The position numbers were made by a program, and so were the translations under genes. The notes beneath the pieces were generated by a model. That model was not told where the DNA came from, made no database searches, and saw nothing but the letters and a program-made list of their open reading frames with translations. From positions 1,751,273 to 1,815,272 of the forward strand of contig JAQFVV010012423.1 in assembly GCA_028023455.1 (NCBI GenBank): 64,000 bases of DNA. Direction: 5' to 3'. Every line of letters begins with the position of its first letter. Positions within the stretch are counted from its first letter, which is position 1. Below, one piece after another: positions 36,084 to 47,830 of the stretch. The stretch is from Epiperipatus broadwayi (taxonomy: Eukaryota; Onychophora; Udeonychophora; Euonychophora; Peripatidae).

Positions 36084-36515
36084 GATTATTTATCTTTTCA
36101 GCATATATGTGCTTGAGTGTATCAGTGTTATTAGATAGACTGGAGAGTGGTGGGTTGTGTGAAAGTCTGTGCTCATATACCCTATATATTACATATATAG
36201 ACACAGGTGTATATATAATAAGCCTGTGTTTCAGTTATTACATTGTAGAGATGTCTGCCCATCCTTGCATATGTATTTAATGGATTATGCCCTGTACATG
36301 TGGGGTTCAGATTGACTGTAGGTCAACATGGGTGTGACAAGAATCTCGGCCTTAGGGTGGGCTTTAGCACTCCATCATCAGATTTTCAATTGGATGGCTG
36401 GTTGAAGAGTTGGAGTGTGTAGTAGATTGGAGCCTGTCCATCAAAGTATGAAGATTGTCTATCTTAATATATATCTGAGCACTTATAGTATGTATGTGTG
36501 GAAGATGATAATCTG

Positions 36516-36560
36516 GACCAGGTGATGATTGCTGGTTTAACATGAAATACATATATTGGT
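36516..36560 (+). ncRNA. Hammerhead motif in the second direct unit, core damaged
   Basis: Same layout as 36040-36083, but the core reads GTGATGA (36522-36528): the conserved C is replaced by G, and the adjoining helix I base is changed too. GAAA (36544-36547) and TTGGT (36556-36560) are kept. The distance from the intact motif is 477 bp, the length of one repeat unit. Confidence 0.65.
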
Positions 36561-36989
36561 GATTATTTATCTTTTCAGCATATATGTGCTTGAGTGTATC
36601 AGTGTTATTAGATAGACTGGAGAGTGGTGGGTTGTGTGAAAGTCTGTGCTCATATACTCTATATATTACATATATAGACACAGGTGTATATATAATAAGC
36701 CTGTGTTTCAGTTATTATATTGATGTCATTATAAAAAATAATAATCACATATCTTATTACTCAGGAGTTCATAGAAGTTCAAGATCAGAGGTGACAGTGG
36801 GGCTTAATTCATAGACGTTGAACTCCAATACCACAGCATCAAATCACACATGGCTGTTCATCAATAATTTTCAGGAAAAGCAGTGAAGAAATTCATTTGT
36901 TCTGATCACATTATTTTGACTTCACACACAAAAACCTCTTAACAAGAATATGAAAATTTGAAAATCCTAATCCAACAAAATCATTACCT

Positions 36990-37095
36990 TTTTTTTTGTC
37001 ATATGTCATAGCATCAGCTGGGAGGGAAACCTGCAACAACCTTCTGCAACCAACTGCTTGCTTGCAAGGCGATTGCGCTGTCCTCTTGGCTAACT
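36990..37095 (-). mobile_element. tRNA-derived SINE (family S), copy 6
   Basis: Reverse-strand copy, with a T-rich run at 36990-36998 as the tail. It contains GCAACCAACTGCTTGCTTGCAAGGC, shared with copies 1, 2, 3 and 7. The B box region is mutated (GGTTTCCCTCC). Confidence 0.8.
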
Positions 37096-39512
37096 TTTCA
37101 TCTAAACAACAGGAAATACCTAATCTGAATGTAGTATTCTACAGCAATGATATGAAATGCAATCCTTCCCATTCTACTTAGAATTAACTTTGGGTCATTA
37201 TCAAACTTATTTTCCTCGGTTATCAAAGGTTAAATGTTAAATTTAAAATCATTGTTAGGAATAACCCCTTGGAAAGTTGACTGGCATTATCTTGGGTTGT
37301 AATGCAAAAAATTTTACAGACAGCTGCTTTAGCAATAGCATATTTTATTTTTGAATATTGGGCCTCTATTTGTTAAAAAAAATCTCCCAGCACTACTCTT
37401 TGGATATGCAATTAAATATAAACATGAAAAACATAACTAGGATTCCCAAGTCTAATAATATCCTGCAGTGATTTTCTATTTTTTTTTTTTTCTTTAATAT
37501 TCTTCCATCAGAAGTCAAAGTTTCTCACCGAAAATACATAAAAAGTTAATAATAAGATCAGATTTAACCACTAGCTCAAGATATAGTTTAATGATTTAAG
37601 ACTTTAATCAATAATCCTTTGGATGTCAACCAAGAATTCATTCAATCAAATGAATAATTATGATGTAATATTTTAAATAAATTTTTTTTCTAGATATAAC
37701 AGCAAAGGCAACTTAATTTGATTTTTCTAAACAATACTGAAGTCTCACCATTAAATGTAATTACCATTCATAGTCACTGTTTTAATTTTTTTCAAAAATA
37801 GAATTTAGTAACATATGACCTATATAGATATCAAATCTATGAATGGAGTAAACCAATAAGGAATTTATCTTCTGATTGGAATATGTTATTAATAGTTAAA
37901 CTATCCAAAAGTATAAAACTACATGCTACATTAATTTACTTAAAAATACTTTGGAATGTTTCAATTTTACACAAAATTATAATTGTACGAATAAATAAAA
38001 AAAAGGGTGAGTAGGGGAGTATCAGCATTTTAAAAAAAAAATATGAATATTGAAATATGTATTTTTCATAAAATTTTCTCAATAATTTAAGAGTGTATAA
38101 TTTTGATATTGATAAATTTAAAACATTTGATTTTCATTAAAGGCTAGTTTTTTTGTAGTATACAGATAAGAATTTTTTATTTTATTTTAGCCTTCTATAA
38201 GTTAACTCTGGATTCAGTGCCTAAAGACCACCAATTATATTGAGTATATCATAGTTTCATTGTAGTTTTTATGTTTAAAGTCAATGCATTGACATTTATC
38301 TGATCAATGTAGACTAACTTGGGAACTTTACTCTCTAGCTAATTAATAGCTAAGTGCCCATTTACCAACTTAACAAATAATGCCTAAATTTCAAAATTTA
38401 GCCACCCAGACCCAAATTCCAAGTCATGAATCATGATAGGTGCTCATGCTAACCCCTAAGTCATTTTTCCAAACAGGGCAGCAAATAAAAATGGTAACAG
38501 ATAACTTCCTTTGTGTACTTCAGTATGTTATGACATATATGGTATCACATTTTTTTAATAGAAAAAAATAATAAAATGCCTGACTATTAGGTAACAAGAT
38601 GTGAAATTGCTATCAATAATTCCAAGAGAAAGACTCATATTGGAGAAAAAACAACACTCATCTAGTTAATATAAGAATGTCAGAAGAGAAATTGCAGAAA
38701 ACTAAATGAGTTGGCAGATGGAATTTGAAAAACTCACAAATACGATGCATTTAATATGATCCTATGGCATTGTCTGTTAATGTGATTTATCATGAAAGAC
38801 TGATTTGTGACTAATATGGATAGAGTAACAATAGGTCAGAAAAACTAGAGATCTGGTTAAATATGTAGGGTGCACACATTGGAAGGTTAATTCTCACATC
38901 AATTGCAATGCTTTTCATACAAAACAAAAACTTCAATAATATTTACTATTTAAAACTTTAATTTAAATGCATTTACAATCTTTTTATAAAGTACAAAAAA
39001 TGCATTTAAGGTTTGCCATACTGGATTTCTTGTTCCATATAAAAAGTTAATGTATTAATGCAAGAATTTATTACCGTTTAATTACAAAGTTTAACCTGTA
39101 ATATATTGAGATATTACAGGCTACAGTCTTAGACCATTTAATTTTCTTAATTGCAATACAAAAAGTGTTCTTATAATTCTATATGCTGTCATCTCCTAAG
39201 AGATGGGTTTATTGATTTTGAAAAGATTTTGACGAATAAAAAAATATTATAAGTATTACAATTTCTAATATTAATTAGGCCATAAAAATGTGTTACAACA
39301 TATACAATGATGTTCTAATTAGCAGCACCATTTTAAGTTTCAGGTTTAAAATTAATTTTTTTTTAAACATTATTTTTGTAACACCATGGTACAATTTCAT
39401 ATCTCATCATAGCTAATTTATTACTATTTCTTATCTCATTACTTTTATGTTTATTGTTGTTTTACTTTATTTTATGAATGAAAAACTGGTAATGCTATTT
39501 ATTAATTTTTAG
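37096..39512 (+). other. spon1 intron 5, last part, unassigned
   Basis: AT-rich intron sequence up to the Kunitz exon acceptor. No gene or clear repeat seen. Confidence 0.5.
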
Positions 39513-39683
39513 TTATTTGTTCGATGCCAAAAGAAGTGGGTCTTTGCCGTGGCTATAATCCTCGCTGGTATTTTGAGCCAGAAAAAGGCATGTGCCTGCA
39601 GTTCATTTACAGTGGTTGCCGTGGTAATAAAAACAATTTTGTAAAATATGAGGACTGCAATCGCATGTGTGAAATGACTCAAG
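39513..39683 (+). CDS. spon1: F-spondin exon, Kunitz/BPTI domain
   Basis: A single exon encodes a whole Kunitz domain. All six cysteines are present: I-C-S, G-L-C-R-G, G-M-C-L-Q, S-G-C-R-G-N, D-C-N and M-C-E. The residue after the second cysteine, the P1 site of Kunitz inhibitors, is Arg, which would favour trypsin-like proteases if the domain inhibits. N-N-F and the aromatic Y-F / F-I-Y positions also fit the family. The acceptor AG is at 39511-39512 and the donor is GTAAGT at 39684. The exon is phase 1 at both ends, typical of shuffled modules. A Kunitz domain after the TSP1 repeats is known in ecdysozoan F-spondins. Further exons must follow, but none was found before 64000. Confidence 0.93.
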
Positions 39684-40089
39684 GTAAGTTAAATTTAAAA
39701 TCTGATAATTAAACATTATTTGCTAAATAAAAAATAATATCTCTAATTTATACATTCCTCTCTATATTTTGAGATACACTTTAAAAATCTTATTATCAAA
39801 CTAAAACTTAACCTTCAAATTTAAGTTGTAAATATTTTGATGTATTCTAATGTGATATATCAAAATTTACCCTCATCTTAAGGAAAATTAGTCCAAATTA
39901 TTGGTAAGTTAATTAGTGCTGGTATATATCGGTAAACTTTAAAGCAAACACAGCATATAATGTATATTATATTTTATTTAGGGATTAATAAATATGCACT
40001 TTATAATTAATGATTCAATAAACAATTGTTACTTAAAATATTTAATTTTTATGTTTAATATTAAAATTTATGGTAGAAAATAGTGTGTA

Positions 40090-40461
40090 GCTTAGAACAC
40101 CCAACTCCCAATGCTAAACAGGTCTACATCCATATGATCAACAAGATTAAATAAAGAGATGAGACAATCCAACCACACCACATTGTAGAAGACACATGAA
40201 ATCTTCTAGACATCCCAGAAGTCCACACGAAGAACAGAAATTAATTCCCAACTCACAACAAGATAACTCACTACTACACGTACTCAAACAATTATGGAAA
40301 CCAAATGATCAATAAGCTAAGACTGAAAATGATCCAGTTTAATATGCAACCATTCCTCATTTCCACGGAACAATAATCAAGGAAATTCCCATGGTTTCCA
40401 TCTATAACAAGAATGATATCTGTATAATCATAGTATTTAATAAATAAACGTTTATTGAAAT
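40090..40461. mobile_element. 372 bp insertion of unknown family with exact 14 bp target duplication
   Basis: GAAAATAGTGTGTA occurs at 40076-40089 and again at 40462-40475, exactly flanking a block whose composition differs from its surroundings (CA-rich + strand: AACACCCAACTCCC, ACAATCCAACCACACC). The right end is AATAAATAAACGTTTATTGAAAT. It looks like a retroposed sequence such as a truncated LINE 3' end or a SINE. No protein is recognisable and no second copy occurs in this window. Confidence 0.75.
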
Positions 40462-40475
40462 GAAAATAGTGTGTA

Positions 40476-43111
40476 AAATATTTAGAATGAAGGTCTCTCT
40501 AAGTGCTTTATATAAATAGCATGCTTAGGCTGGCAATATTAATGTCAAATGGCAAGCAGACAAAAAGGGACCTGTGTTTGCCTGTAGTCTAAGATCTTAT
40601 ATAGGAAATGAATTTAGACATTGATGAATGTGAGAACAAAATTCTATTCTTTATGGATATAAACAAAGCTTAATGGATATTGGCTCACATTAATATGATG
40701 TTAGTCTTTCATAAGATTATTAAAAATGGGTATTTATAAATTCCACTTAGAAATATTAATTTTGTCTAAATCAATTAGATATTGTTTACATTGATGATGG
40801 TTAAAACTTTATTTATATCTACACATATAAATATCTAAATGAATGATTTCCAATCTTTTTTTGGCCATGCCCGATCTAAGCATCTCTAAAATCCTGCCCC
40901 TCCCCATGACATATAATCTTTATTATTCAAAAAGTGAACTCCTATTCACATGGAGGAAGCCTGAAAAATCATTAACAAAAGATTAGTTGAAGTATAATGA
41001 AGTTTCTCCAAATAACAATGGAGAAGTAAAGAGTAAAGATTATCTAAATAGAAAAGACACAGAAGATGATGATGCAGAAAGAGACAAAGTTAAATTCTTA
41101 ATTTAATTTATGAATAATAAGATATAAGAACAATTAGCAGACTTTCAAATTCATTGTTAGTAACTCAAATATTTTAAAAAAAATTCACTGCTAATAATCA
41201 TTTTCAGATTGCTTTCCTTAAAAATCTATCACCCCCCACGTGGGGCATAAATTCATTTTCCATATAACATTTCTGCAAGCAAAAGGAAGGTCATTTTTAT
41301 CAGCTTAGCAATTTGGACATTTAATATCGCTAGACTTTTGCATGTTATTTATTTATGGTTCTTCGGGGTCTCTGCTCTCAATATATTGCATAATTTTATA
41401 TTATATTAAAACAAAACTTTTTCTCAATAACATTTCATACCAGTGTAGTTATATAAGAACAAAATGTTATTGAAAATAACTCATTTGTATTAACATAACA
41501 GTTGTTACTATGTCAACCTGTTAATATCAAATGGAGCATTTTGGATAAATATTTATTAATAAATATTTATTAATAAGAGCATTATGAGAAATAATTTATC
41601 TAGCAAGAATTATAACTATTTTAAATATCAGAGGAATTTTCCTCTTAAGCAATAAAAAATAATTTATTATTTACATTATTTTAATTATTTGATTTCAGCA
41701 GAAGGAAATTTGTAATCTTCTTTCCTTTGTTAATTTTTTAATTCTTTATCAAACGTTTTTGTGAATTTAAAACTGTTGCTAATAAAGAACTTGTGACATA
41801 TTTGGTACAATTTAACTTATTTTCCTCTTACAAATTTCCAATAGGAAACAAGGCTGTTGAAATATTGAAATTTAAAAATTATAAATGAATAGATAAAAAA
41901 AAAGGGAAGAATCAAATGACTTTAGAAGATCATTTGATCTTGGAGTCCTAGATGTGACAGAATTGAATTTTGATTCAGATACCTTTAGTTCTTGATTTTA
42001 TTACTCAATCACAGCATTAAACCACCTGAGACACTATAAGAAAATTCCATATTGATATATAAAACAAAGATGATTAATGGAAAATACTTTCCTTATTAAA
42101 ATGTCCCGTTCTTATGTTTTTTATGAATATTTCAAAAATTCTCTTTGTTATCTATAATGATTTTGCTTTTTCATTTTCTCAAATTCTAGTACTTGATTTG
42201 TTGTTTTTGTTTTGTTTCATGGCATCTTATATCTATTTTGTTTTATTTTATGATTTCTTTCTCAGATTATGGTTTGTTTTCCATATTCTTCAATTTTTAT
42301 TCACCTCCATTGCCCTTTTAATATTGTAATAGAGTAATTATTAACTTGTAGCATTATCTCTTGATTCTTCTATATATAATTTTTTTTTATCATTTTAATG
42401 TCTCATTTTATATCTAAAGGACTGTTTTTTCCCTTGATTCCTTTTTTTACAAAACTCTGACTTTATCTTTCATAACTGTAATAACCAATTTTATGCTTTT
42501 ATATCTTTTTTCAGATGTTTTCAGCCTTGCTTTTATCTAAGGATCTTTATATTATTTAGAAAATGAGACTTTATTTTTACTTTTATTATTTTCTTTAATT
42601 AGTTTATTTATTTTTTATATTTTTAAATACATCTTTACCTCAGTTAGCAATGGAGATTTATGGAAGGATTTCTCATAAATATCATTATCAATTTGTATCA
42701 ATTATTTTGATGTATAATCAATTATTCACTATTATGATCTTTAAAAAAAAAAAGACTTTTTTTTTTAAAAATAACCATTTTTAAAAAAAATAGTGGCCAT
42801 TTTGAAAGATTAATAACATAATAAAATAGTGACTTCAATAAAGTCATTTCATCTGAAATAAAATGACAATGTTGATGCTAAAAATGTTTAATACAGTGCA
42901 GAGTTTATTCATTATAAAGTATAAAATATTGTTTTGATTATAGGATTAAAATAGGATTAATGTATTTTATATAATTTCATCCAGTATCTTTGCAAGATGG
43001 TTAGTGATCTTGTTTACTGTATATCCAAAGTAGAGAAGGTTTTCATCATTAATAACTATAAAGGAAAAAATGCCAGTTTTATTCAATATAGTAAGTAATG
43101 AAAAAAAAAAA
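40476..43111 (+). other. Downstream intron of spon1, unassigned stretch
   Basis: AT-rich sequence after the Kunitz exon. A 15 bp motif (AAATATTTATTAATA) is duplicated at 41550-41577. The block at 42100-42340 is T-rich on + and open for 71 codons, but is low complexity and hydrophobic by base composition. No exon was found. Confidence 0.45.
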
Positions 43112-43222
43112 TTTTTTTTCATATGTCATAACATCGGCCGGAATGGGAATCCACAACCGTCTGCAACCAACAACTTGCTTGCAAGGCAGCTATGATGACC
43201 TCTCGGCTAACAACGCTTGACT
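43112..43222 (-). mobile_element. tRNA-derived SINE (family S), copy 7
   Basis: Reverse-strand copy with the tail as T8 at 43112-43119. It ends with CGGCTAACAACGCTTGACT (sense 5' end) only 22 bp from the LTR retrotransposon at 43245. The B box is decayed (GGATTCCCATTCC). Confidence 0.78.
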
Positions 43223-43244
43223 GAAAAATATATTTTGATAACAT

Positions 43245-45819
43245 TGTAACAGTCAGAAAATGTGTGACTCGTAAACATAGTGCAGAATTCGACCACCACA
43301 CAGAACAGCAGCACCATCGAGGTAGCGAAGCCACCCGTGTTACTGAGTTCGAACATAGTTTATCGGTTCCACAATACAATCCACGAAACAACGCATCTGA
43401 TGCGACATTAGTAAATATTTCCTTAGGCACGGTGGTCAGGGATATGCAAGAGATTCATGATTTTATTCTCGAGTTAGCCAATAATCAAACTAATATTAAT
43501 TAAACATTCATATTTACATAATCGAGGAAATATTATATAGAATGGGTATCGAATAAATGAAACGTAACTGCAGACGTATAGTTTAAAATTATTTATTAAT
43601 ACATTTTAATAAAACAATCATTTACTAATAATATTTTATGGATTCAAAGCTTCAGTAGCGGGATTTGCGACATGATTATATTTTAAAGAATACATTTATT
43701 TATTTAGACATTATTTTATATTGAGGACTTCAGTAGCGGTATTTCCGATACTGTAATGTTTACAAAAGGAATTCACTTATTTGAAGGCGTAATCTAGCTA
43801 CCTAAAATTCTCGAGTAAGTATTTCTAATGCATGCCTGGAGGGATTTATACCTTTGCAATGCAAGAGTCTAAAGTAAGATTTAAGAGTAGCAGCGGACAT
43901 ATATTTATTTAATTAAAATATTTATTTTATGACTAAGGGCAAACATTTATTTGAGAGTGAATTATGAAGATAATGCAGAGGCGGAGTGATATATAGAATA
44001 ATAAAATTAAGTAAAGGAACACGTGGTACGCTTTAGAAAGGCGATATGGAATGGCAGTATATCGAAACTGCAATGCCGTGAATGAGTTTATAAGAATGTC
44101 GGGCTGGTCTCTGCCATCGGCCCGACGAAGTAAGGTGTCACATAAGCATAACCAGGGACAAGCGGTCCGTGTCGCAGTTTGCCGGCTGGCTGCATGACGT
44201 CAAATCCTACGGGAGCACCCATTATGTCCGCTTGTGTAGGACGACTGGGGTTAATTTCAACCCTGAAGAATCCGGAAATTTCACGGCGGAATGGGTCATC
44301 GCGTCTCTAAAACGTAACACATGTATAATGTATAAACGATTATGATAAGATTTAAATAGATTTCTAACTCGGCCCTACATTATCAACATTTACTAAAGAA
44401 CTTTGGCGACTCTCAAAGAAATGTAATTTTATGGAATTATTCATTAAGATTTAATAAATGCAAAACATATATAAACTGGGGATTATTACAACTAATATGC
44501 CAGCCATTTGCAAAGTAGTAGACCCTGCATTACAATAAATGATGCATTGAATGCGTGTTGATTTATATGAAAGTTAAGTTATTTATGAAAGTAAATATTA
44601 ATGAAAATTTGACACGCATTCACTGTTTCAAGCGATCATAGATTTAAACTTTGAAAATAGAGACAATTATGAGCATGCAATAATTAAATAATAAATATAG
44701 ATAAAATGTAGATTTTAGAAATACGCACCCAAGAAAGATAGAATGAGGTAAGCTAGATTATTAGAGAAATTTACACATTAAGTTAATTATTCAATTTTAG
44801 TTATACAAATGATAGTTTTTACATTTTATAATTTAGATAAGTAATATGAAGAAGAGCTATAGCATGTTATTAGAGTACTCTAGAGTTTGAACACAGACAG
44901 GTACCTGTTTTATAAGAAGTTTTCTGATTCCATTAGTTTAGCAGCAAAAAGTTCACGAGTGGCAATTCTTTCTTGTATTTAGATATTTCATTTACTTTCA
45001 CAGCAGCAGCAGCTTTCTCATTTATTTCAGGCAGCAGATCTTCATGGTGAATTTATGATGGGCAATGGAAAGTTCGGCATCCGATAGGCCATCTCCCGAT
45101 GGAGAATAATCTAGGTGCTTTTACTCGGTCATACCTTGGCAGGAACAATTTATTTTTATATTTTGGAGACTCTCAGTGATCGAGAGCAAAGCTAAAGTTG
45201 AAGTGAATGTCTCCAGCAAGTCTAAGATGGCCTCTTTTTTTATCTTGATCTTTCACATTTTTGTTAAGGTATTTTTAGGTTCTACTTAATCTGCCCTGAG
45301 GATAATCAATGCATTTTGTTGGTTTTAATTAAAGAAAGCTGCCATTCTATTGTTTACATTTTACATTTACTAATTACATTTTGGGGAATTTTTCTTTAAT
45401 TAATCTATTATCTATCACTGACCGATGCTTTTAAATTTCAAAGACAAAAAGGGAACATAAGATTATTTTAACTTTTAATTAAATATTACATCAGATTTTT
45501 TTAGAATTATTATTAAACAAAATTTAAACAAAGCAATAAATACGAACTTTATAATCCAAAATAAATGATTAAAATTATACAAAATTATATAACTAAAAGA
45601 AATCTAAATTATATTATTTTATCCCTATTTATTGCCTTTAATTTGAGATCGAAATGTGTGCATGTTTATGCTGAATTCTACATATATTTATACATTTTTA
45701 ATATTGCTACACACACAATTCGATACCAAAAAGTTTAAATTTGGGCGGGATAGACCGGTCAGTGAGAGACGACAGAAAAAGGTGAAACTTAAGATTCGAA
45801 TACGAATCTTACTGTTTCA
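43245..45819 (-). repeat. 3' LTR of a long-LTR retrotransposon
   Basis: A 2575 bp copy nearly identical to 47831-50343 (about 22 substitutions and one 3 bp indel by eye over 2.5 kb). It begins TGTAACAG and ends CTGTTTCA, a 7 of 8 inverted terminal pair with TG...CA ends. The element runs on the - strand, so this is its 3' LTR. Its interior includes a GC-richer block at about 44085-44260 and a CAG run at 45001-45013. No long frame is present apart from a 79-codon + frame at 43264-43503, which is antisense to the element and shared with the other LTR. Confidence 0.88.
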
Positions 45820-45832
45820 TTTCCCCGTACTT
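45820..45832 (-). other. Polypurine tract of the LTR retrotransposon
   Basis: Directly outside the 3' LTR, the - strand reads AGTACGGGGAAA followed by the LTR start TGAAACAG. A G/A-rich run next to a TG end is the expected plus-strand primer site. It fixes the LTR boundary at 45819. Confidence 0.6.
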
Positions 45833-46297
45833 CCCGTGAACAATTAAGGAAGGACAAAAGGAGGCAAGAAAGAGAAAAAAATTTTTTACATTACATAATT
45901 TAAATACGAAAACATTATTATTGTTTTTACAGATATATTGAAATATAGAAAGCAGAGATTACATGAAGCAATGAACAATTTATATACCCGGATCTAGAAT
46001 TTATAGTTTAATTAAAATGGCCTAATTTGGCCGTGTCTGGTTAAAATCATAGTAATAATTAGTTAAACTGAATGTATATATATAAAAAAAATTCTTAGAA
46101 TAGGATTAGTTAGTATAATATAAAAAAAAAATTTTTTAAGAGTAATAGTAATTAAAACAATAATATATATATATAATAAAATTTCTATCTAAAACCCTAT
46201 TTGACTAAAGTACAATCCATTCAACCAAGTTCATTATATCAAGTTCATTTTAATATTTTCATATACGTTTAATAACCATCCTAATAGTCTAATATTT

Positions 46298-47161
46298 TTA
46301 CAACCCCGGGTCAGGTGGATAATACCGATCTCTCGTCATCGATGACTGCAGCCTTGGGTTTTCTAATCTTTGTCTTTTATCAGGTGGCTCTTTGGCCCAA
46401 TGGTTCAAATCCATGGTAGTAGGAAATTCAATCATTTCTCCTATATCTTTTATTTGAATGCCTGTCATTAATGGTTGGATGGTTAGCGGCATGCTACGCT
46501 GGATCGTTCTAAATTTCCACTTCCCCATATTCCACCAGTTTTTGGCAGATCCCTGCAGATGGTAACTAGCTATAGCTATCTGCACATCTGGCCCTTTCTT
46601 ATGAAATTTTAAGAACTTCTGTAAGCTCTCTAGGTAGGTTTGAGGTTTTCCCCTTATTTCCACTCTAAATATTTTAACGTGGACCATCTTTGTTAAGTGG
46701 CTTTGGTATCCACTGTCCATTTTCATGTTTTCTTCCATGACTTTTGGTCCTATTCTTTTGTCCCCATCCATGCTTGTCTCCTTTTTACTGCTTTCACTCA
46801 ACGGTTCTTGTGGGCCTTCATCTATTGGAATAAGGTCTATTTGCTCATCTATTATCATAGGTTTGTCAAGTATTTCTAATTCCCTTTCCTTTTTCATATC
46901 TTTAATTTCTTCTTCCTTTTTACTAACTGGGGATATTCCATAATGTTCTTTGATCATTTCAAGATATATCAACATATCCCTATCAATTTTCTGATGCTCC
47001 CTACTTCTTATCTCCTCCTCTTCCTGTCTCATTTTTGGTTCTTCATATATTCTTCTTGCTTCCTCATGTATTTTCCTCCATTCTTCTTTACTCTGTCTAA
47101 ATATTTCAAGTAACCTTAGACTGAAGTTCATTGATGCTATACTGTCATTTTCTGCTTCCAT
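46298..47161 (-). CDS. Gag-like protein of a non-autonomous LTR retrotransposon
   Basis: An intact 287-codon frame, the only one between the LTRs. Residues 1-100 are rich in Glu, Lys and Arg (E-E-E-I-R-S-R-E-H) and probably coiled coil. The central part is acidic. Residues about 175-225 contain Y-L-E-S-L-Q-K-F-L-K-F-H, V-Q-I-A-I-A-S-Y-H-L-Q-G-S-A-K-N-W-W, the pattern of retrotransposon Gag capsid domains (a helix with hydrophobics ending G-x-A-x-x-W-W). No zinc knuckle, protease, RT or integrase follows. The start ATG at 47161 lies about 620 bp downstream of the primer site. An open gag in an element with about 1% LTR divergence suggests recent activity using enzymes from a partner element (inference). 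Confidence 0.72.
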   Translation of the reverse strand: MEAENDSIASMNFSLRLLEIFRQSKEEWRKIHEEARRIYEEPKMRQEEEEIRSREHQKIDRDMLIYLEMIKEHYGISPVSKKEEEIKDMKKERELEILDKPMIIDEQIDLIPIDEGPQEPLSESSKKETSMDGDKRIGPKVMEENMKMDSGYQSHLTKMVHVKIFRVEIRGKPQTYLESLQKFLKFHKKGPDVQIAIASYHLQGSAKNWWNMGKWKFRTIQRSMPLTIQPLMTGIQIKDIGEMIEFPTTMDLNHWAKEPPDKRQRLENPRLQSSMTRDRYYPPDPGL

Positions 47162-47780
47162 TTTTCTTAATATTATTTATTTATTTTATACTACTAGCAT
47201 TTGACTACTCCCCACCGGTATATTGGCCCTATAACACTCTTTCGCTGCCCTCACCTACTCTACATTGCCCTATCTCTATATTGCTGCGTTTAACATATTT
47301 AACATATATATTATAGCGAACTACTGGTAACGCGTATAATAAGCCACTGCTGTCTATGATATATATATTTGTACTTTAACAAAATATTTACTGTTAACAT
47401 ATATAACAAGCTTCTGCTGTCTATGCTATATATATATAACGGTGCTTTAATAAATTATTCAATGCTACCTGCTTTCTCATTTAGCGACTGATTACTTTTT
47501 TTTTTGACATATATATATATAAAAAATATTTCATTAGATCCGAGTATTTTCGTTCCTTCTTAAATTACACACACATCCCTGCTTTCCTTAAATTTGTTAT
47601 TACGCCTGCTGTCCTTTCATTCACTCGACCCACATTATTTCACTCGATTTATTTTTTTTCATTATTTTTATCAAAACAAAATCGTATATATATAGAATAA
47701 TTAGCTAACTCGAGTAACGAATGCTAAAAGAAATTTATATGCGTTATATTTTGCTCAGGGTATATATGGGTTTTTTGTAT

Positions 47781-47806
47781 CGAAAGCTCCATGTTGGAAA
47801 GCGCCA
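47781..47806 (-). other. Primer binding site, tRNA-Lys-like
   Basis: On - the sequence TTTGGCGCTTTCCAACATGG, then AGCTTTCGA, resembles the complement of the tRNA-Lys(CTT) 3' end (TGGCGCCCAACGTGGGGCTCGA), with several mismatches. It begins 24 bases inside the 5' LTR edge, farther than usual. Confidence 0.5.
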
Positions 47807-47830
47807 AATGCTAAAAAAAAAATTTAACTA

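Larger units (their letters stand above)
35581..36716. mobile_element. Hammerhead-bearing non-coding retroelement (retrozyme-like) with 14 bp target duplication
   Basis: A 1136 bp insertion flanked by the exact repeat ATATTGATGTCATT at 35567-35580 and 36717-36730. Inside are a full unit on - (about 35990 down to 35583), a partial unit on + (about 35993-36247) and a full unit on + (about 36250-36716). The segment 35993-36247 recurs at 36470-36716 like a terminal repeat around roughly 222 bp. Each unit carries a hammerhead motif. No protein is encoded; open frames of 63-105 codons are by-products repeated in each unit. Same family as 16139-16738. Target duplication length and mixed orientation suggest mobilisation by a PLE (inference). 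Confidence 0.8.

Noticed and set aside
35492-36814. Repeated open frames of 61-105 codons on both strands, alike between copies.
   Set aside because: They repeat because the units are duplicated; the shared sequence is explained by the hammerhead element and shows no protein family.
42114-42329. 71-codon hydrophobic frame resembling a membrane protein.
   Set aside because: A T-rich strand always translates into Phe/Leu/Ile-rich residues; there is no family match or splice context.
43264-43503. 79-codon + frame, repeated as part of a 122-codon frame at 47721-48089.
   Set aside because: It lies inside the LTRs, antisense to the element. The two copies are alike because the LTRs are recent duplicates, which is no evidence for coding.
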